Assembly: GCA_026413255.1 (NCBI GenBank)
Contig: JAOCZO010000029.1
Location: 60,611 to 124,610 of the forward strand
Direction of reading: 5' to 3'
Length of the DNA stretch: 64,000 bases
Source: Fereydounia khargensis
Lineage: Eukaryota; Basidiomycota; Ustilaginomycetes; Urocystidales; Fereydouniaceae
Position numbers and translations under genes: made by a program. A model generated the notes under the pieces. That model was given only the letters and a program-made list of their open reading frames with translations. It made no database searches and was not told the DNA's origin. Below are positions 11,905 to 22,876 of the stretch, piece by piece; position 1 is the stretch's first letter, and each line of letters begins with the position of its first letter.

Positions 11905-13216
11905 ATGGCCGCCGAGTCCTCCACTGCGGCCCTCGCCAGCAAGTCAAAGGACAAGAAGAAGGACAAGAAGGACAGGAGTGAGTCCGGCAGCAAGGAGAAG
12001 CGCAACGCCCACAAGAGCAAGGACAAGAGCAAGTCAAAGAGCAAGTCAAGGAGCAGCGGCGATCATGCTCAGGGCAAGCAACTCGCTGCTCATCTCTCCC
12101 AGGGTGAAATCGAGAGCGCCTTCCAAACCATGTACCCGGTTCTCGAACTTCCCATTCCACCAGTCTGGACTTCAAATCCCTTCCGAGCCTTCTCAGACTT
12201 GATGGATACCCTCGTCATGAGGTGAGTTGCTTGGCTTTGAACTGTGGCCACCTTCTCTGTCTGACACCATTTGATCCATTCTTTGCAGATATGTGCCCCA
12301 GCTCTCAGGTGTACTCGTCACCCATAGCCCGACCAAGTTTTTGCAAAGCTCGGCCCGCATCACCTCTGACTCTGCCTTTGCAACTGTACCAGTCGGTTTT
12401 GAATGCATCGTTTGGCGTCCTCGGGTCGGTCAGAAGCTCGGTAAGTTGTCTCTGCCGGAGCAGAATCGCAATAGACCATAATTCTTAACCATTCTGTTCT
12501 TACGATTCGCAGAGGGTACAATCACGCTTTCATCACCTTCACACGTATCCCTTCTCCTCTATGGGACATTCAACGCGTCCATCCCCGCTTCGCATTTGCC
12601 CGCGAGCGACTGGGAGTTTATCGTCGATTCCGAAGCCGACAGCACGGATGGATCCAACGTGGGCACTGACCGTGGTCTCGGCCACTGGCAAAGCAAAGCG
12701 ACAGGCGAACGGCTAGGGGGCGAAAGTGGCAAGCTTTCCTTCACCGTGATTAGCATGACTGTTGCCAACCACCTCCTTTCCTTGCATGGATCGCTCCTCG
12801 ACGATCCATTTTCGGTCCCTGCACCAACACAGGACACTGCATACCTTAATAGCACGTTGCTTGATGCCAAGGTGCTTCGAGGCGAAACAGCTGAGGACGA
12901 GCTTGCGGTGGCGACCGGGTCTGCCCAGGAAGCAGAGCGCAACGCTCCTCGACGAGTCCGATGGGAGGATGACAGCCCGGATGAGGATGACGAAGACGAC
13001 GAGAACGCCAATGAGCCTCAGCTCGACGGCAAGTCAAACAGTGCAACGCAACCAGACGTTCCACCAACTGTGACGAAGGAGAGTAGCCGGGCCTCCAAGC
13101 GCAAGTCTGACAGCCATGCTACTGCTGGCGAAGAGGTGGGAGACACATCGACCGAAAAGCGTGATAAGAAGAAGAGGAAGAAGGACAAGGAATCAGGGAA
13201 AGACAAGACCAAGTGA
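11905..13216 (+). CDS. RPA43: RNA polymerase I subunit A43 (RPA43)
   Basis: Three exons, 11905-12221, 12289-12440 and 12513-13216, encode 390 residues. A Lys/Ser-rich N-terminus (KSKDKKKDKKDRSESGSK) leads into the Rpb7-like domain at about residues 70-155. There QGEIESAFQTMYPVLELPIP, YVPQLSGVLVTHS, VGFECIVWRPRVGQKLEGTI and SPSHVSLLLYGTFNASIP match the family pattern of tip-associated domain followed by OB fold. The C-terminal part is acidic, then basic, ending KKKRKKDKESGKDKTK. A43 forms the Pol I stalk with A14 and contacts Rrn3 for rRNA gene initiation in the nucleolus. Junctions restore codons cleanly (R/YVPQL, KL/EGT). The basic tails are common in fungal orthologues. Family assignment is by recognition of the conserved core. 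Confidence 0.88.
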
Positions 13217-13740
13217 ACTCCCAATTCCCCTTTTGTCTTCCTCTCTTTCTCTCGCACGCACACACACATACACATTTGCAAGATTCTTTGGGATGATAAG
13301 CATCATGTTGCTAGGTAATTGAACAAGCAGATCATGATGCTACGATAACAATAGGTTGCAACGCATCAGCGCGTTTTTCAGTTTGTGAAAGTATCGTCCG
13401 TGGCAAGATGGGCGGCATCGCCTATGATAAAGATGAATGCGAAGGGAGGCGGAAAGGAAAGTGGTGATCGTACATGGCGATGGTGCTCAAGTCCCAAGTC
13501 GTGGGAGCGTATGCGGATTTGCTCTCTTGAGGTGGTCTTGAGGTTGGCCAATACCAGGGGATGCGTAGCGGTCGAAAATGCTGTCCATGCAAAAGAGTAA
13601 GAAAGGTCCATTGTTTCGAAAAAGTCAAGAGCCCAATAGGGACAGGCCCTCTCAGCCGTGCTTAGTCAAACGGCAGGGAAGTGAAAGTTGATGCAAGTGA
13701 CGGAAGGCGAATCAAGTGGGAGCAGAGAGGCGACCACCCG
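13217..13740. other. Intergenic region between convergent genes
   Basis: About 520 bases between two converging stop codons. A short CA-rich run follows the RPA43 stop (about 13253-13276). Nothing coding is seen. Confidence 0.5.
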
Positions 13741-14922
13741 TTAGGCTCGGGACTGCGCCGTGCCAGGGGGTGACGACCTTGGTACGCTCTGCTCTGAGCG
13801 CGGAGGAGATTTGCTACCAGCCGCACTTGTTGGTCGGAATGGAGCCAGGATCGGAGATTCGCTCGTCTCGGCATTGAAACTAGCGTTAGGGTCAGAAGGT
13901 GTCGGGCGGAATCCCACTCGCTGGAGAGGGCTTTGGGCCTGCTGCAGGGCGTCCTCGTCAATGCGGGCTCCGGTTGAGAGATTGGTTTGCGAGCCATCAG
14001 AAGTGGAGCGTATTGAGGCGACAGAGCGCTGCAGCTGTGTTGCTGATGCTGTCGGAGAGGGGTACTCGGCTGGTGAGGGCTCGGCTGGAGGTGGCGATAT
14101 GGATGATGAGTTAGATGGAGTAGTTGACCTCTGCGTCAGCGGCCCTTGTTGGAGATAGCGACGCCTCTCGTCCTCGCCGATGGTGCTTCGGACGGACTGA
14201 CGACCTGAGATATCGTGTTGATGCTCTGGTCCCCAAACCAGACCGCTTCCAAAGTCATCGCCCTGGCCGATGCCACTGGACCGGCTAAAAGCGAGTGTTC
14301 TCTGGTCTGTGGCTGTGGCATAGCTACCCAAACCGAAGCCAAGCGGCTGTGGAGGGACGATCTGGATCGAATCTCGATTGAGTGGCGAGTGAGGCAAATA
14401 TGACTCGCGACGTCCTCCGCTTTGTGCGCTCAAAAGCGAGTGTTGGGAGGCCGATGAGGATTTGAGAACAGTGGACGAGGCGTATGATCGTTTGAGTGTC
14501 ATAGTCGACGAGGAACTTGACATTGTCGACACAGCCCGACTGTGTGCATCGTAGGCTTCCGGTGGGGCACTTGGGAATCCTGCAATATCGACCCCAGTCA
14601 TCACAGGCGAAGGCCGCTCGCTGGGAGAGTGAGAGGCCTGGCTGTTACGTTGCGACCATGAGGGGCCAAAGGCGGGGGATACGGCCATCATGCTCGCACG
14701 ACTGGTGCTTGGTCCGAGACTCGCATATGGGGACGAGTCCATGGTGGGAGTGACGGCAGTTTGACCATAGTAGGCGGTAGGAGGTTCTCGGACTGGAGGG
14801 AGGAGCCTGTCGCCTTGCCGCCAATTCCACCATTTCTTATAGATGCGATAACCGAAGAAGAGGGCTGCGATTCCGCCGAAGATAGACGCAACGACAATCG
14901 CGGCGGTCGGTGGTTGTGCCAT
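13741..14922 (-). CDS. Unknown single-span membrane protein with a long Ser/Pro-rich tail
   Basis: One uninterrupted exon of 393 residues starts at the ATG at 14922. Residues about 7-25 (AIVVASIFGGIAALFFGYRI) form one strong transmembrane segment with a very short N-terminal flank. It is followed by KKWWNWRQGD, a positive-inside anchor, so the tail is probably cytosolic. The remaining roughly 350 residues are disordered in appearance and rich in Ser, Pro, Thr and Gln, with many SP motifs. The only hint of order is the YYGQTAVTP-type tyrosine-containing stretch after the membrane. I recognise no domain. The layout resembles fungal signal-anchor proteins of the cell periphery, but no function can be assigned. 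The gene is divergent from the methyltransferase-like gene, with a 2.2-kb gap between them. Confidence 0.72.
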   Translation of the reverse strand: MAQPPTAAIVVASIFGGIAALFFGYRIYKKWWNWRQGDRLLPPVREPPTAYYGQTAVTPTMDSSPYASLGPSTSRASMMAVSPAFGPSWSQRNSQASHSPSERPSPVMTGVDIAGFPSAPPEAYDAHSRAVSTMSSSSSTMTLKRSYASSTVLKSSSASQHSLLSAQSGGRRESYLPHSPLNRDSIQIVPPQPLGFGLGSYATATDQRTLAFSRSSGIGQGDDFGSGLVWGPEHQHDISGRQSVRSTIGEDERRRYLQQGPLTQRSTTPSNSSSISPPPAEPSPAEYPSPTASATQLQRSVASIRSTSDGSQTNLSTGARIDEDALQQAQSPLQRVGFRPTPSDPNASFNAETSESPILAPFRPTSAAGSKSPPRSEQSVPRSSPPGTAQSRA

Positions 14923-17154
14923 GGTTTGACTAGGGTGATGCTGCTATGGCCGTAGGCTTTTGATGGTGGGTTGCAAGGGCAATCTAGAACGACCTGAGAG
15001 CCTGCAAACTGAGAGGGTGTTGCTCAAAAGTAGCACATCCGGCAAGACAAGCTGAAGTGGCCAAGATGAACAACTTGAGTCGGGTAGTGCGGATCAGTAT
15101 GCGGCCGATTAGAGCGAGATGAGGGGGCAAGTGGATGCTGGTCAAAGTCTGGCAAGATGGAAAAGAAAATGATGCCGAACGGGGAGGGCGAGACGATAAT
15201 TGTACGAAGAGCCAATGAGATGGTACGAGAATAGATGAAGAGACAGAAGAGAATCTGCGACCCTGACGATGGAGACGGCAGACGAGCCAGAACTGAGGAG
15301 CCACCGGTTTTGAAGCCGGGGAAGGATAGGAACGACAGAAGCCAAGGGAGTGTGAAGGATCGCTAGTCGAGACGGTTTTGGGAACTTGAGAAAGAAAGAG
15401 AGGGAAAGACGATTGAATGATTTAGGATAGGCAGCCAGGGTCGAGGAGCGGGTCGAGGAGCGGGCCGGGAGAGACAGAGAGACAGACAGGCAGACGGTTC
15501 TTGCGGATGACTGAGATTCAATTCTGACCATCATTTCAGTGAGCAAATGGCCAGTCAGTCAGCCAATGCAGGGCAGGTGGCAGCAACAGATGGGAGGGGG
15601 CTGTTAGGCGCTGCGGCGCTGAACGCATGCATGCAATGCAGACACTCGAGTGCAGCGCAGCGTAGGAAATGCGTTGCATCCGATGAGACAAGAAATGACG
15701 CGGTCACAGTGCATCGACTACCGTCCCAACCTGAAATGAAGATCAAGCCGAGGAAAAAGCAGGTCAATCAGAGAACACAGTAGGCTACCGCACGCTGCGT
15801 GACTTTATGGTACTGTCCGCTTTCCGCTTTGCATGTTTTTCCATGTCGTCAGTGAGCAGGTCAGACCGTGGCCCCACGCCGCCGTCGACGCTCATGCCCG
15901 TCTGGCCCAAAGGTACAGTACAGTACTGTACGTTGACAGCTTACCTTCCACGCATCGTAGGCGGGGATACCCCTACAGCAGCTTTTCCCACACAGATCAA
16001 CCAAGCTCGGAGCCGCGCCTGCAGATATCGTCGATTGGAGGAAGCGGTCATAGAAAGATGCTGTAGGCAGCCCCCCTTCCTCCGACAGGGACGACCATGC
16101 ACCGAAAGGAGCCTTGGCATTCATGGTTTCGCAAGGAAGAGAGAGGCTCAACAAACCTGGCCGGCATCGGCTCCCGAGCAAAATTCAGGCCCTCTTCCCT
16201 TCATGCGTGGGCGCTCACAGCGACAACAGGCCGCACGCCCCACCTCGCCCTTTCCGCATGCGCGCATCGCATGCTCCGAGTCCTTGGAATTGGCCCTTCC
16301 TTAGCCGTGGCGCGCTCATAACCGGCTGGCGCCGCACTCGATTGTTCTCAATTCTCAACACTGCAACGCTCTGTGCCATTACAATACTGTATCCTACGAC
16401 AATGCACTCAGGAATTGTCTGCATTGTCTGCATTGTGGGTGTAAGGAGCTCCACACAGCACCACACTACCAACGTATTTTGCAGTGCGGTCCTGCCGTGG
16501 GGTATCCGTTGACCTCAAGCGCCAAAATGCGTGCGTATTAACTTACTGTATTAATGTTGGGTGTTGATCCTCAAAAGGTCACTTCACTTCAAGGCTATGA
16601 GCATGAGCATGCAACCGGAGTTCATTTTCGGGCATGCCTTTCTCTGAAAATCCTGCTGATACAAACCAAACCCATAAGTTACTTGATCGGGCGAATTCAG
16701 CAGGGTCATTCGCCTGAGAACTGACATTGCCCTTGATCGATCCGGTTCCTGCATCACGGCATCCTCAATGAGCAGGACCCTTCATCAGAAGAAAAGGATG
16801 CATATGCCATCTGCCAGTGCACTACCCAGTTTAGCGAACTCCATCATCTCTTGCCTCTCGCCTAAATCTGATCAAAAGATGCTGTTCAAGGAGGCCCGTC
16901 CTCTTCCTCAACCTGCTGCCGAATCGAGGTCGTGTGCCGTGACTGTGTGAGGCTCGGAAGTCGGAACACGTGTTTCTCGCTTCTGTCTCATTTTGGGTTG
17001 AATTTAAAAAAGTTCCAACGATGCCAGCATGAACGATCTTCCTAGTACCTCTCCGGATCGATTAAACGACGGACAGCTAGCGAAGCGTTGGCAACAAGGA
17101 GGAGCAATCATTTGTCCCGAGATCCAGCCACGATACCCCTCCGCTTCCTGAGCC
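14923..17154. other. Large divergent intergenic region with a GTACAGTAC palindrome
   Basis: About 2.2 kb with no recognisable gene. It contains tandem GGTCGAGGAGCGG copies at about 15438-15465, a GACAGACAGGCAGAC run at about 15478-15493, and an overlapping palindromic GTACAGTACAGTACTGTAC at 15913-15931. Small ORFs (up to 165 codons) have atypical composition and no motif. It serves as the upstream region of both flanking genes. Confidence 0.5.
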
Positions 17155-18581
17155 ATGACGGTGCTGACTCAAGACGATCCTGCCTTCCTGCCTTCTCGGG
17201 ACCTGTGCCGTCTCAATACACTGGACGTCACATCTCGAGAAGGTAGAAAACCCGCCCGTGCTGGCTTGCTCCTTCTTTCAAAGGCTCTTGGACTGCTAGA
17301 AAAGGAGCGGAACCATCATTCTCCTGTGCTTATCAACACAGACAACCTTGAAACCGATCAAGAGGAGTATGCTCAGTTTACCGACGACGGCGACTCTTTC
17401 GAGCTCAGATACTCCAGGAGTTGGCTAACTCGTCTCGTGTCTGAGCTCTCTCAGGTACATCTCAATGATGACTTGGAATATGCCGAGATAGAAGGCATGT
17501 GCGATAGCGCTTCGGAGCTCCTTTCTCTCTGCGCCGGCAAGATGGCGAGTGGGCCTTCAACCAAGCTACACACATTCGGAGAGTCCGGATTGCCAATTCG
17601 AGTCGCTCTGCGAGATGCCACTCTCATGCACGACTCTTTGGGTACACATACTTGGGGAGCGGCTCCCATACTGAGCCAGCTCATCCTTCCGATTCCTGAG
17701 GACGCTCCCTTGCCGCAGAGGATACTCGAGCTCGGAGCCGGCACGGGCCTTGTCGGACTGGCATTGGCCCAATGGATACACTCCTGCCGCCCCCACTCCG
17801 GTGCCGACATCTTTGCGACTGATTACCACCCCGTAGTCATGCAGAATCTCGAGCACAATGCCAGTATCAATGGCTGGGATCAATCGGGACGTCGGCAAGA
17901 GTCTCGAGTGCGCTTCCACGTCCGGAGACTTGACTGGCAACTCGTACACGCCGAGATGGCTAACCATCCAGATCAACACGAGCTAGGAGCCGCCTACGTC
18001 TCCACTGCTCAGACCATCCCAAACTCGACGGGACCGAATGATACCACATGGGAGGATCTTGAAATCACCAGTCCAAATGAGAAGTTCGACATGTTGATCG
18101 TCGCAGGTGAGTCGAGCAAGCCACAGTGTGACTGCAGCACGGCGCGAAGCAGACATCTAACCACAATTGCGGCTGTATAGACTGTGTTTACGACCCGGCC
18201 CATCCGTTCTGGATCCGCTCCGTGGCTGAACGATGCCTTCGTCAACCCGAAGACGATGATGACAGCGACTCGCGACGAGGAGGAGGCGTGCCAGTGATGC
18301 ACGTCATGATCCCACTCCGACACACACACAAGGCAGAGCTCGAAGCAGTCTACAAGGCGTTTGATATATACGGCCCCGACCACAGCCGAACCTCGCATGC
18401 GCACAGGCAGAGTCTACAGATCTTTAGCCAGGCCGACTACGAAGGGTATGACAATTTTGGATCTCCTCAGTTCATGCTCTCTGACAATCGTGACAAAGAG
18501 GCAAGAGGAGGTAGTCGCGGCAAGCGAATGGTATATCGGTATCTGAAGATCGGGTGGGCTGCGCAAGCCGCTTCCCGATAG
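17155..18581 (+). CDS. Lysine methyltransferase-like protein (METTL21/FAM86-type class I methyltransferase)
   Basis: Two exons, 17155-18106 and 18181-18581, encode 450 residues. The N-terminal half (to about residue 145) is unlike any domain I know. The SAM-binding core begins with TWGAAPILS and ILELGAGTGLVGLALAQ (about 188-204), with ATDYHP as the acidic motif II. After the splice the core continues DMLIVADCVYDPAHPFW, the D-x-x-Y-type post-I motif of this methyltransferase group. The intron interrupts exactly that motif and splicing restores it, which supports the model. Family members methylate lysines in translation factors and chaperones; the substrate here cannot be read from sequence. 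The C-terminal ~130 residues include acidic runs (EDDDDSDSRR). The fungal Efm group is the closest guess. Confidence 0.8.
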
Positions 18582-20256
18582 GCACACGCCAGCCAACCAG
18601 ACAACCGCAGCACACGGGCAGGACGCGTCGTCGCGCCAGGACGGGTAAGCAGCCACGGCAGCGCTCTAGCGCAAAATAGCGCAGGCCGGCAGACAGTGTG
18701 CTGAGCCGCATCGTGGAGTCGCTGTGACGTCGCGCACATTAGAAATTCAGTGTACTCTTTTCATCGTTTCGACTCGCGTTTACATGCGACCCAATATTAT
18801 TTGCATTGTGCAATACAAATTCAATACAGAGCCTCTGCCTATTCCGGAGCAAGAGCGGCGAGCGTGGCGACGTCCGTGTTTTCGCCTGAAGCGGCCCGAG
18901 CCCTGTTGGGTCCGACTCGTCTTCCCCTTTAAGCAACGCGTCTTGGGCTCGAGTGCCTCACATCTCCTTCCCTTCATTCCACCTCTCTCTTTTTTGCCCA
19001 GTTTCTGGTCTCCTCTCTTTTTGCCCCTTAACGCACATCCGCACGCTTTACAGGGCTGCCCCACCGCCCTTTCGCCCCTCTCCCCACCACTTTTGCAGCG
19101 GCTCGCCCCAAGCTACTCGCAACCTCAGTCGCTCGCTCGCGGTCGCGCGCGTCCAGCCTGCCTGTCTGCCTCGCCGTGTGCTGCGCCCTTGCTGCTGCTG
19201 CGCTCGCGCCTCATCACCCAAACATCGCATCGCATCCAACTCAGTCGGCGCGTCTCGCTGGCTAACAATCACGCAAGCACTGCTGCGCGTTTCTGCCCCG
19301 CTCGGTCGCTCGCTGCCCTTTTTCCTCAGAGGGTGAGGTCAGGTCAGGTCAAGTCAATACTGCCTCTCACTACCTTCCCTTCCCTCATTCACCAGTGCAA
19401 GGCTCCCCAGCCCAGCCCAGCCCAGCCCAGCCCAGTTCCGCCAAACCAGCCTGTGCGCAACCAAGTAAGCAAGCAAGCCTCTTGCCTCTTGCCGCTCCCT
19501 GCGTTTCGCCCTCGCCCCTGCCGCCTCTCCCCCATCTGCCTTATCCTCCTCTATCCCGCACCACGCCCCTTTCCTTTGCCTCACCAGTCTCTGTGGCTCG
19601 GTCGGCATCAATCAACAACAAGCAGACAAGCTACCGTAACCGTAACCGTACTGTTACCGCACCGTGCCCTCTTCTTACCAATCTCAACACGCTTCGCGAC
19701 GCTCAAGCTGCACGACGCGTAGGCTTGCCTTCCACGGTATCCATCCATCCACTTCCGAAGAAGTGTCCATCGCGTCGAGCCCTTCCTCCTCGTCCTCGTC
19801 CTCTTCCCTTCCTCTCCCTTGACACGTTCCGCCTCCCGGTCTCTCCACCACCCTTGACATCTGTCATTTCGGTGTCATCCCCCACCCTCCCGATCCCCTC
19901 CATCGCGTAACCCTCCCGTGGTGCTCGCCATCTTTCCACTTCCGCCACCGAGCCCTTCTTTGTGCGCTCGTCACCTCGTTCATCGACGCGTTCCATCCGC
20001 GTCGCGACATCCGCTTCCCAACGCCACTGCCCTTGGTCTGGTCGCGGACATCAAGTCATACTCTCGTCATCGACTTTAACACGGTCATAGCTGGTCCCGC
20101 GCGTCTGTTATCTCCAGTCAAGATCACCAAGCTTGTAGCACGTCGCCCTCGACGTCTGTCCAAGTTTCCTAACGCGTTGCAGATACTGTAGTGTGAAGGA
20201 GGTCTCTCCATCTCACACACTTCTGCGACCTTCTCAGGTTCCTCAAACACTTGGTG
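18582..20256 (+). promoter_or_regulatory. Pyrimidine-rich leader/promoter region of the HMG-box gene
   Basis: About 1.7 kb upstream of the HMG-box start, strongly C+T-rich on the + strand from about 18950 to 19900. It holds (CCCAG)6 at 19406-19435, AGGTC repeats at 19336-19350 and CCGTAA-like repeats near 19634-19660. A 332-codon open frame crosses it but is Pro/Ser/Leu/Arg composition noise. Long pyrimidine tracts are typical of highly expressed fungal promoters and leaders; that role is inferred. Confidence 0.5.
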
Positions 20257-22209
20257 ATGGACTCGCAGCACCTCGTGTCCCCCCAAGAAGCCGCCGCTCA
20301 AGCTCAGGCTAGGAGAATGCAACCTCCGGACGCCATGAGCCACCAATCTCACCACTCTCACGGTTCCGACGACGTATCCGGCGGACAACAGTACTTCAAC
20401 CCTGCTGCCATGGTGAGCTGACAACGATTCCATATCTCTTCACCATGTGCATCTTGTCTCGTTGCTGACAGTAGATGTGTATTCTCCACTTTTTTCGTTT
20501 CCTTATCCCTCGGGTCCTCCATGTCTGATAGCACGGTTCTAATGCCTCTCACTACGGCGGTATGCAGCTTCCTCCGCTTGGAGGTGGTGCTGCCGGTCAA
20601 AGCAACGGCGGTCACGCCAACATGGGTCACCCTGGTATGTTCTCTTTAATCGCATCTTTAGATTGCCCACTGACCATTATACATTCGTCTAACTTCTTTT
20701 CCTCTCTCTCCTTTCATCGCTAGGCTTGAGTCATCAGTCTCCCAGACTTATGCACCAAAGCCCTCAGCAGCACTCCAGCCCTGCTCCCACTCTGTTTGGA
20801 TCCTCTCCGGGTCATCCATACGGCTCGCACTTTGCTGGCCAGTCACACGCTATGCCCTCGCAGCTGTCCTACCCTCAACACTCTCCGAACTCGTCTCACG
20901 CGCACATCTCTGGCGGCCAAAACACTGGCCCTATGCCCATGTACGCCTACAGTGTGCACCACTCATCGCCACAGCAGCACTATTCCCACGTGCCCGGTCA
21001 AGCCGCCCATGGTGGCATGGGCGGCATGGTCGGCAGTGCTGGATCTAATCCCATGATGGGTGCTCCCGGTAGCGGAGGCACCCAGGGAGGCGAGTTTGGA
21101 AACTTTAGCCAGCAGCACTACCCTCAGTACTTCCACCCCGGAGGCGTGCAAGGTATTTCTCCCGGTCAGACCGGTGCTACCCCTGCGGCGAACAGCAATG
21201 CTGCAGCTGGTGCGACCACAGCCGGCGCGACCCAAGGCAAGACCAAGGGTGAGACCAAGAAGGGAAAGCAGGCTGGCTCTGGCTCGGCTCGCGCCAAGAA
21301 GGGAGTTGTCTCACCCGACCCAGCGAAGGCCAAGGATCGACATCACCCCTACGCACAAAGCACTGGCGACACCAAGCCGGCACCGAAGAAGAGCAAGAAG
21401 GAGGATCCCCCCAAGCCTCCCGTGCTCAAGTCGCATCTCAAGCCACCAAAGCAGGCTCCGTCTGCCTGGCAGATCTTCTTCACCGAAGAGCTCCAGAAGA
21501 TTAAAGCCCAGAGCCCTGACGAGCGCCTCAACGTTGCTCATGTCGCCAAGGATGCGGGCCAGCGATACGCGGCACTCCCTGAAGAGAAGAAGCAGGTATG
21601 TGACGTGACAAGACGATCAAAGCGAGTTCTTCTACTGAAATTTATCGACATTCTTATCCCCATCAGGAATTCCACAAGAGGAGTCTCGAGGCCAAGGAAC
21701 AGTGGGAGAAGGAGATGGCCGATTGGAAGTCCAAACTTACACCTGAGGACATCCGGCAAGAGAACCTCTTCCGTACGGCTCAACGTAAGGCTGGAAAGTC
21801 GCGCAAGGGCAACCTGAAGGATCCCAACGCTCCCAAGAAGCCCTTGTCCGCTTACTTCCTCTTCCTCAGGGTAAGCACTTTTCTCATTAGAATCATGTCG
21901 ATGTTTCACGTTCCTAACCACGTTCTGGTCTCACCGCAGGCGATCCGTGCCGACCCCAACATGACGCAAGAGGTCTTCGAAGGGGAGCAGGAAACAACCA
22001 AGCAAAGTGTTCTGGCTGCAGCCAAGTGGAGGAGCCTTAGCGAGACAGAGAAGCAGCCTTACCTCGACAAGGCCGAACAGGACAAGGCTCGGTACGAGCA
22101 ACTGCGCCGGGAGTATGAGAAAATGCATGGTATCGAGCCCTCTTCAAGCAAGGCCGGCAAGGGCGAAGATGATGATGAGGGCGATGAAGAGGACGAGGAC
22201 GATATTTAA
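20257..22209 (+). CDS. Tandem HMG-box DNA-binding protein
   Basis: Five exons, 20257-20412, 20532-20634, 20724-21595, 21667-21870 and 21940-22209, encode 534 residues. The first ~300 residues are His/Gln/Pro/Gly/Ser-rich and look disordered (SHQSPRLMHQSPQQHSS). A Lys-rich linker (about 245-320) precedes HMG box 1 at about 325-395 (PSAWQIFFTEELQKIK, YAALPEEKKQEFHKR), which is split by an intron. HMG box 2 at about 430-510 reads PNAPKKPLSAYFLFLRAIR and WRSLSETEKQPYLDKAEQD. An acidic tail (EDDDEGDEEDEDD) ends the protein, as in HMGB proteins. Two boxes plus an acidic tail suggest an architectural chromatin protein of HMGB/Nhp6 kind rather than a sequence-specific mating factor. The extended N-terminus is unusual for HMGB. 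Exon joins are all in frame. Confidence 0.85.
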
Positions 22210-22876
22210 GAAAGTAGATCCTGCTTTCCTTCTTCCTTGATCCACGACTCGATCCTCAACACATCTGTGAAATCCTTCTCGGTGATACCTGGTCATCAGC
22301 CTCTTGTGACCTAGGGAAGGCGAGACGTGACCATCTTCTTCAGTGTAGGACTCGTCACTCTGGCGTCGTCTCAAAACTCAAGACTTTACCAACGCTCCCT
22401 TCCCACCGGCAGTCAGCAAAGGGGAGCTAGCCTCCCTGCAGCTCTCTTGCACTCCCATTGTCTTTTCTCTTCCCAATGTTCGCCTGCTATTTTCCTTTCG
22501 TTCCCGAGTTCTCGTTGAATCTTCCGTATGCGTTTCTCCCTTATATTTCTCGCCGAAACAGGCGCATCTTCGGCGGCGATGTCAATATACTGTACATTGT
22601 GTCGCGATTGCTCTTGCTCGGTACTCTCCTTAGTCTTTTTCTCCCCTCTTTTGTCCCTTCCTTCGTTTCTCGTGTTTTCCTACTATCCTTCTTTTCTTGT
22701 CCTCCCCTTTTCTTCCCTTACCTGTATTTTCAACGCCACGGCGTGATAGTGGTGGAAATCATGCACATTACTGCTCCCCATCATTACGTTTACAAGCCAA
22801 TCGTGCGAAAATGCGTGTGGTGCGTACATTATGTTTGCCAGAGATGGTGAACGAACCTGGGTGATACCGGATCGCA
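22210..22876. other. Intergenic region between convergent genes
   Basis: About 670 bases containing the 3' ends of the HMG-box and phosphatase transcripts. It is pyrimidine-rich on the + strand and contains one TACTGTAC copy at 22587-22594. No coding region is supported. Confidence 0.5.

Noticed and set aside
18724-19722. 332-codon frame in the HMG-box leader
   Set aside because: Its Pro/Ser/Leu/Arg composition simply reflects the pyrimidine-rich tract; no domain or plausible start context.
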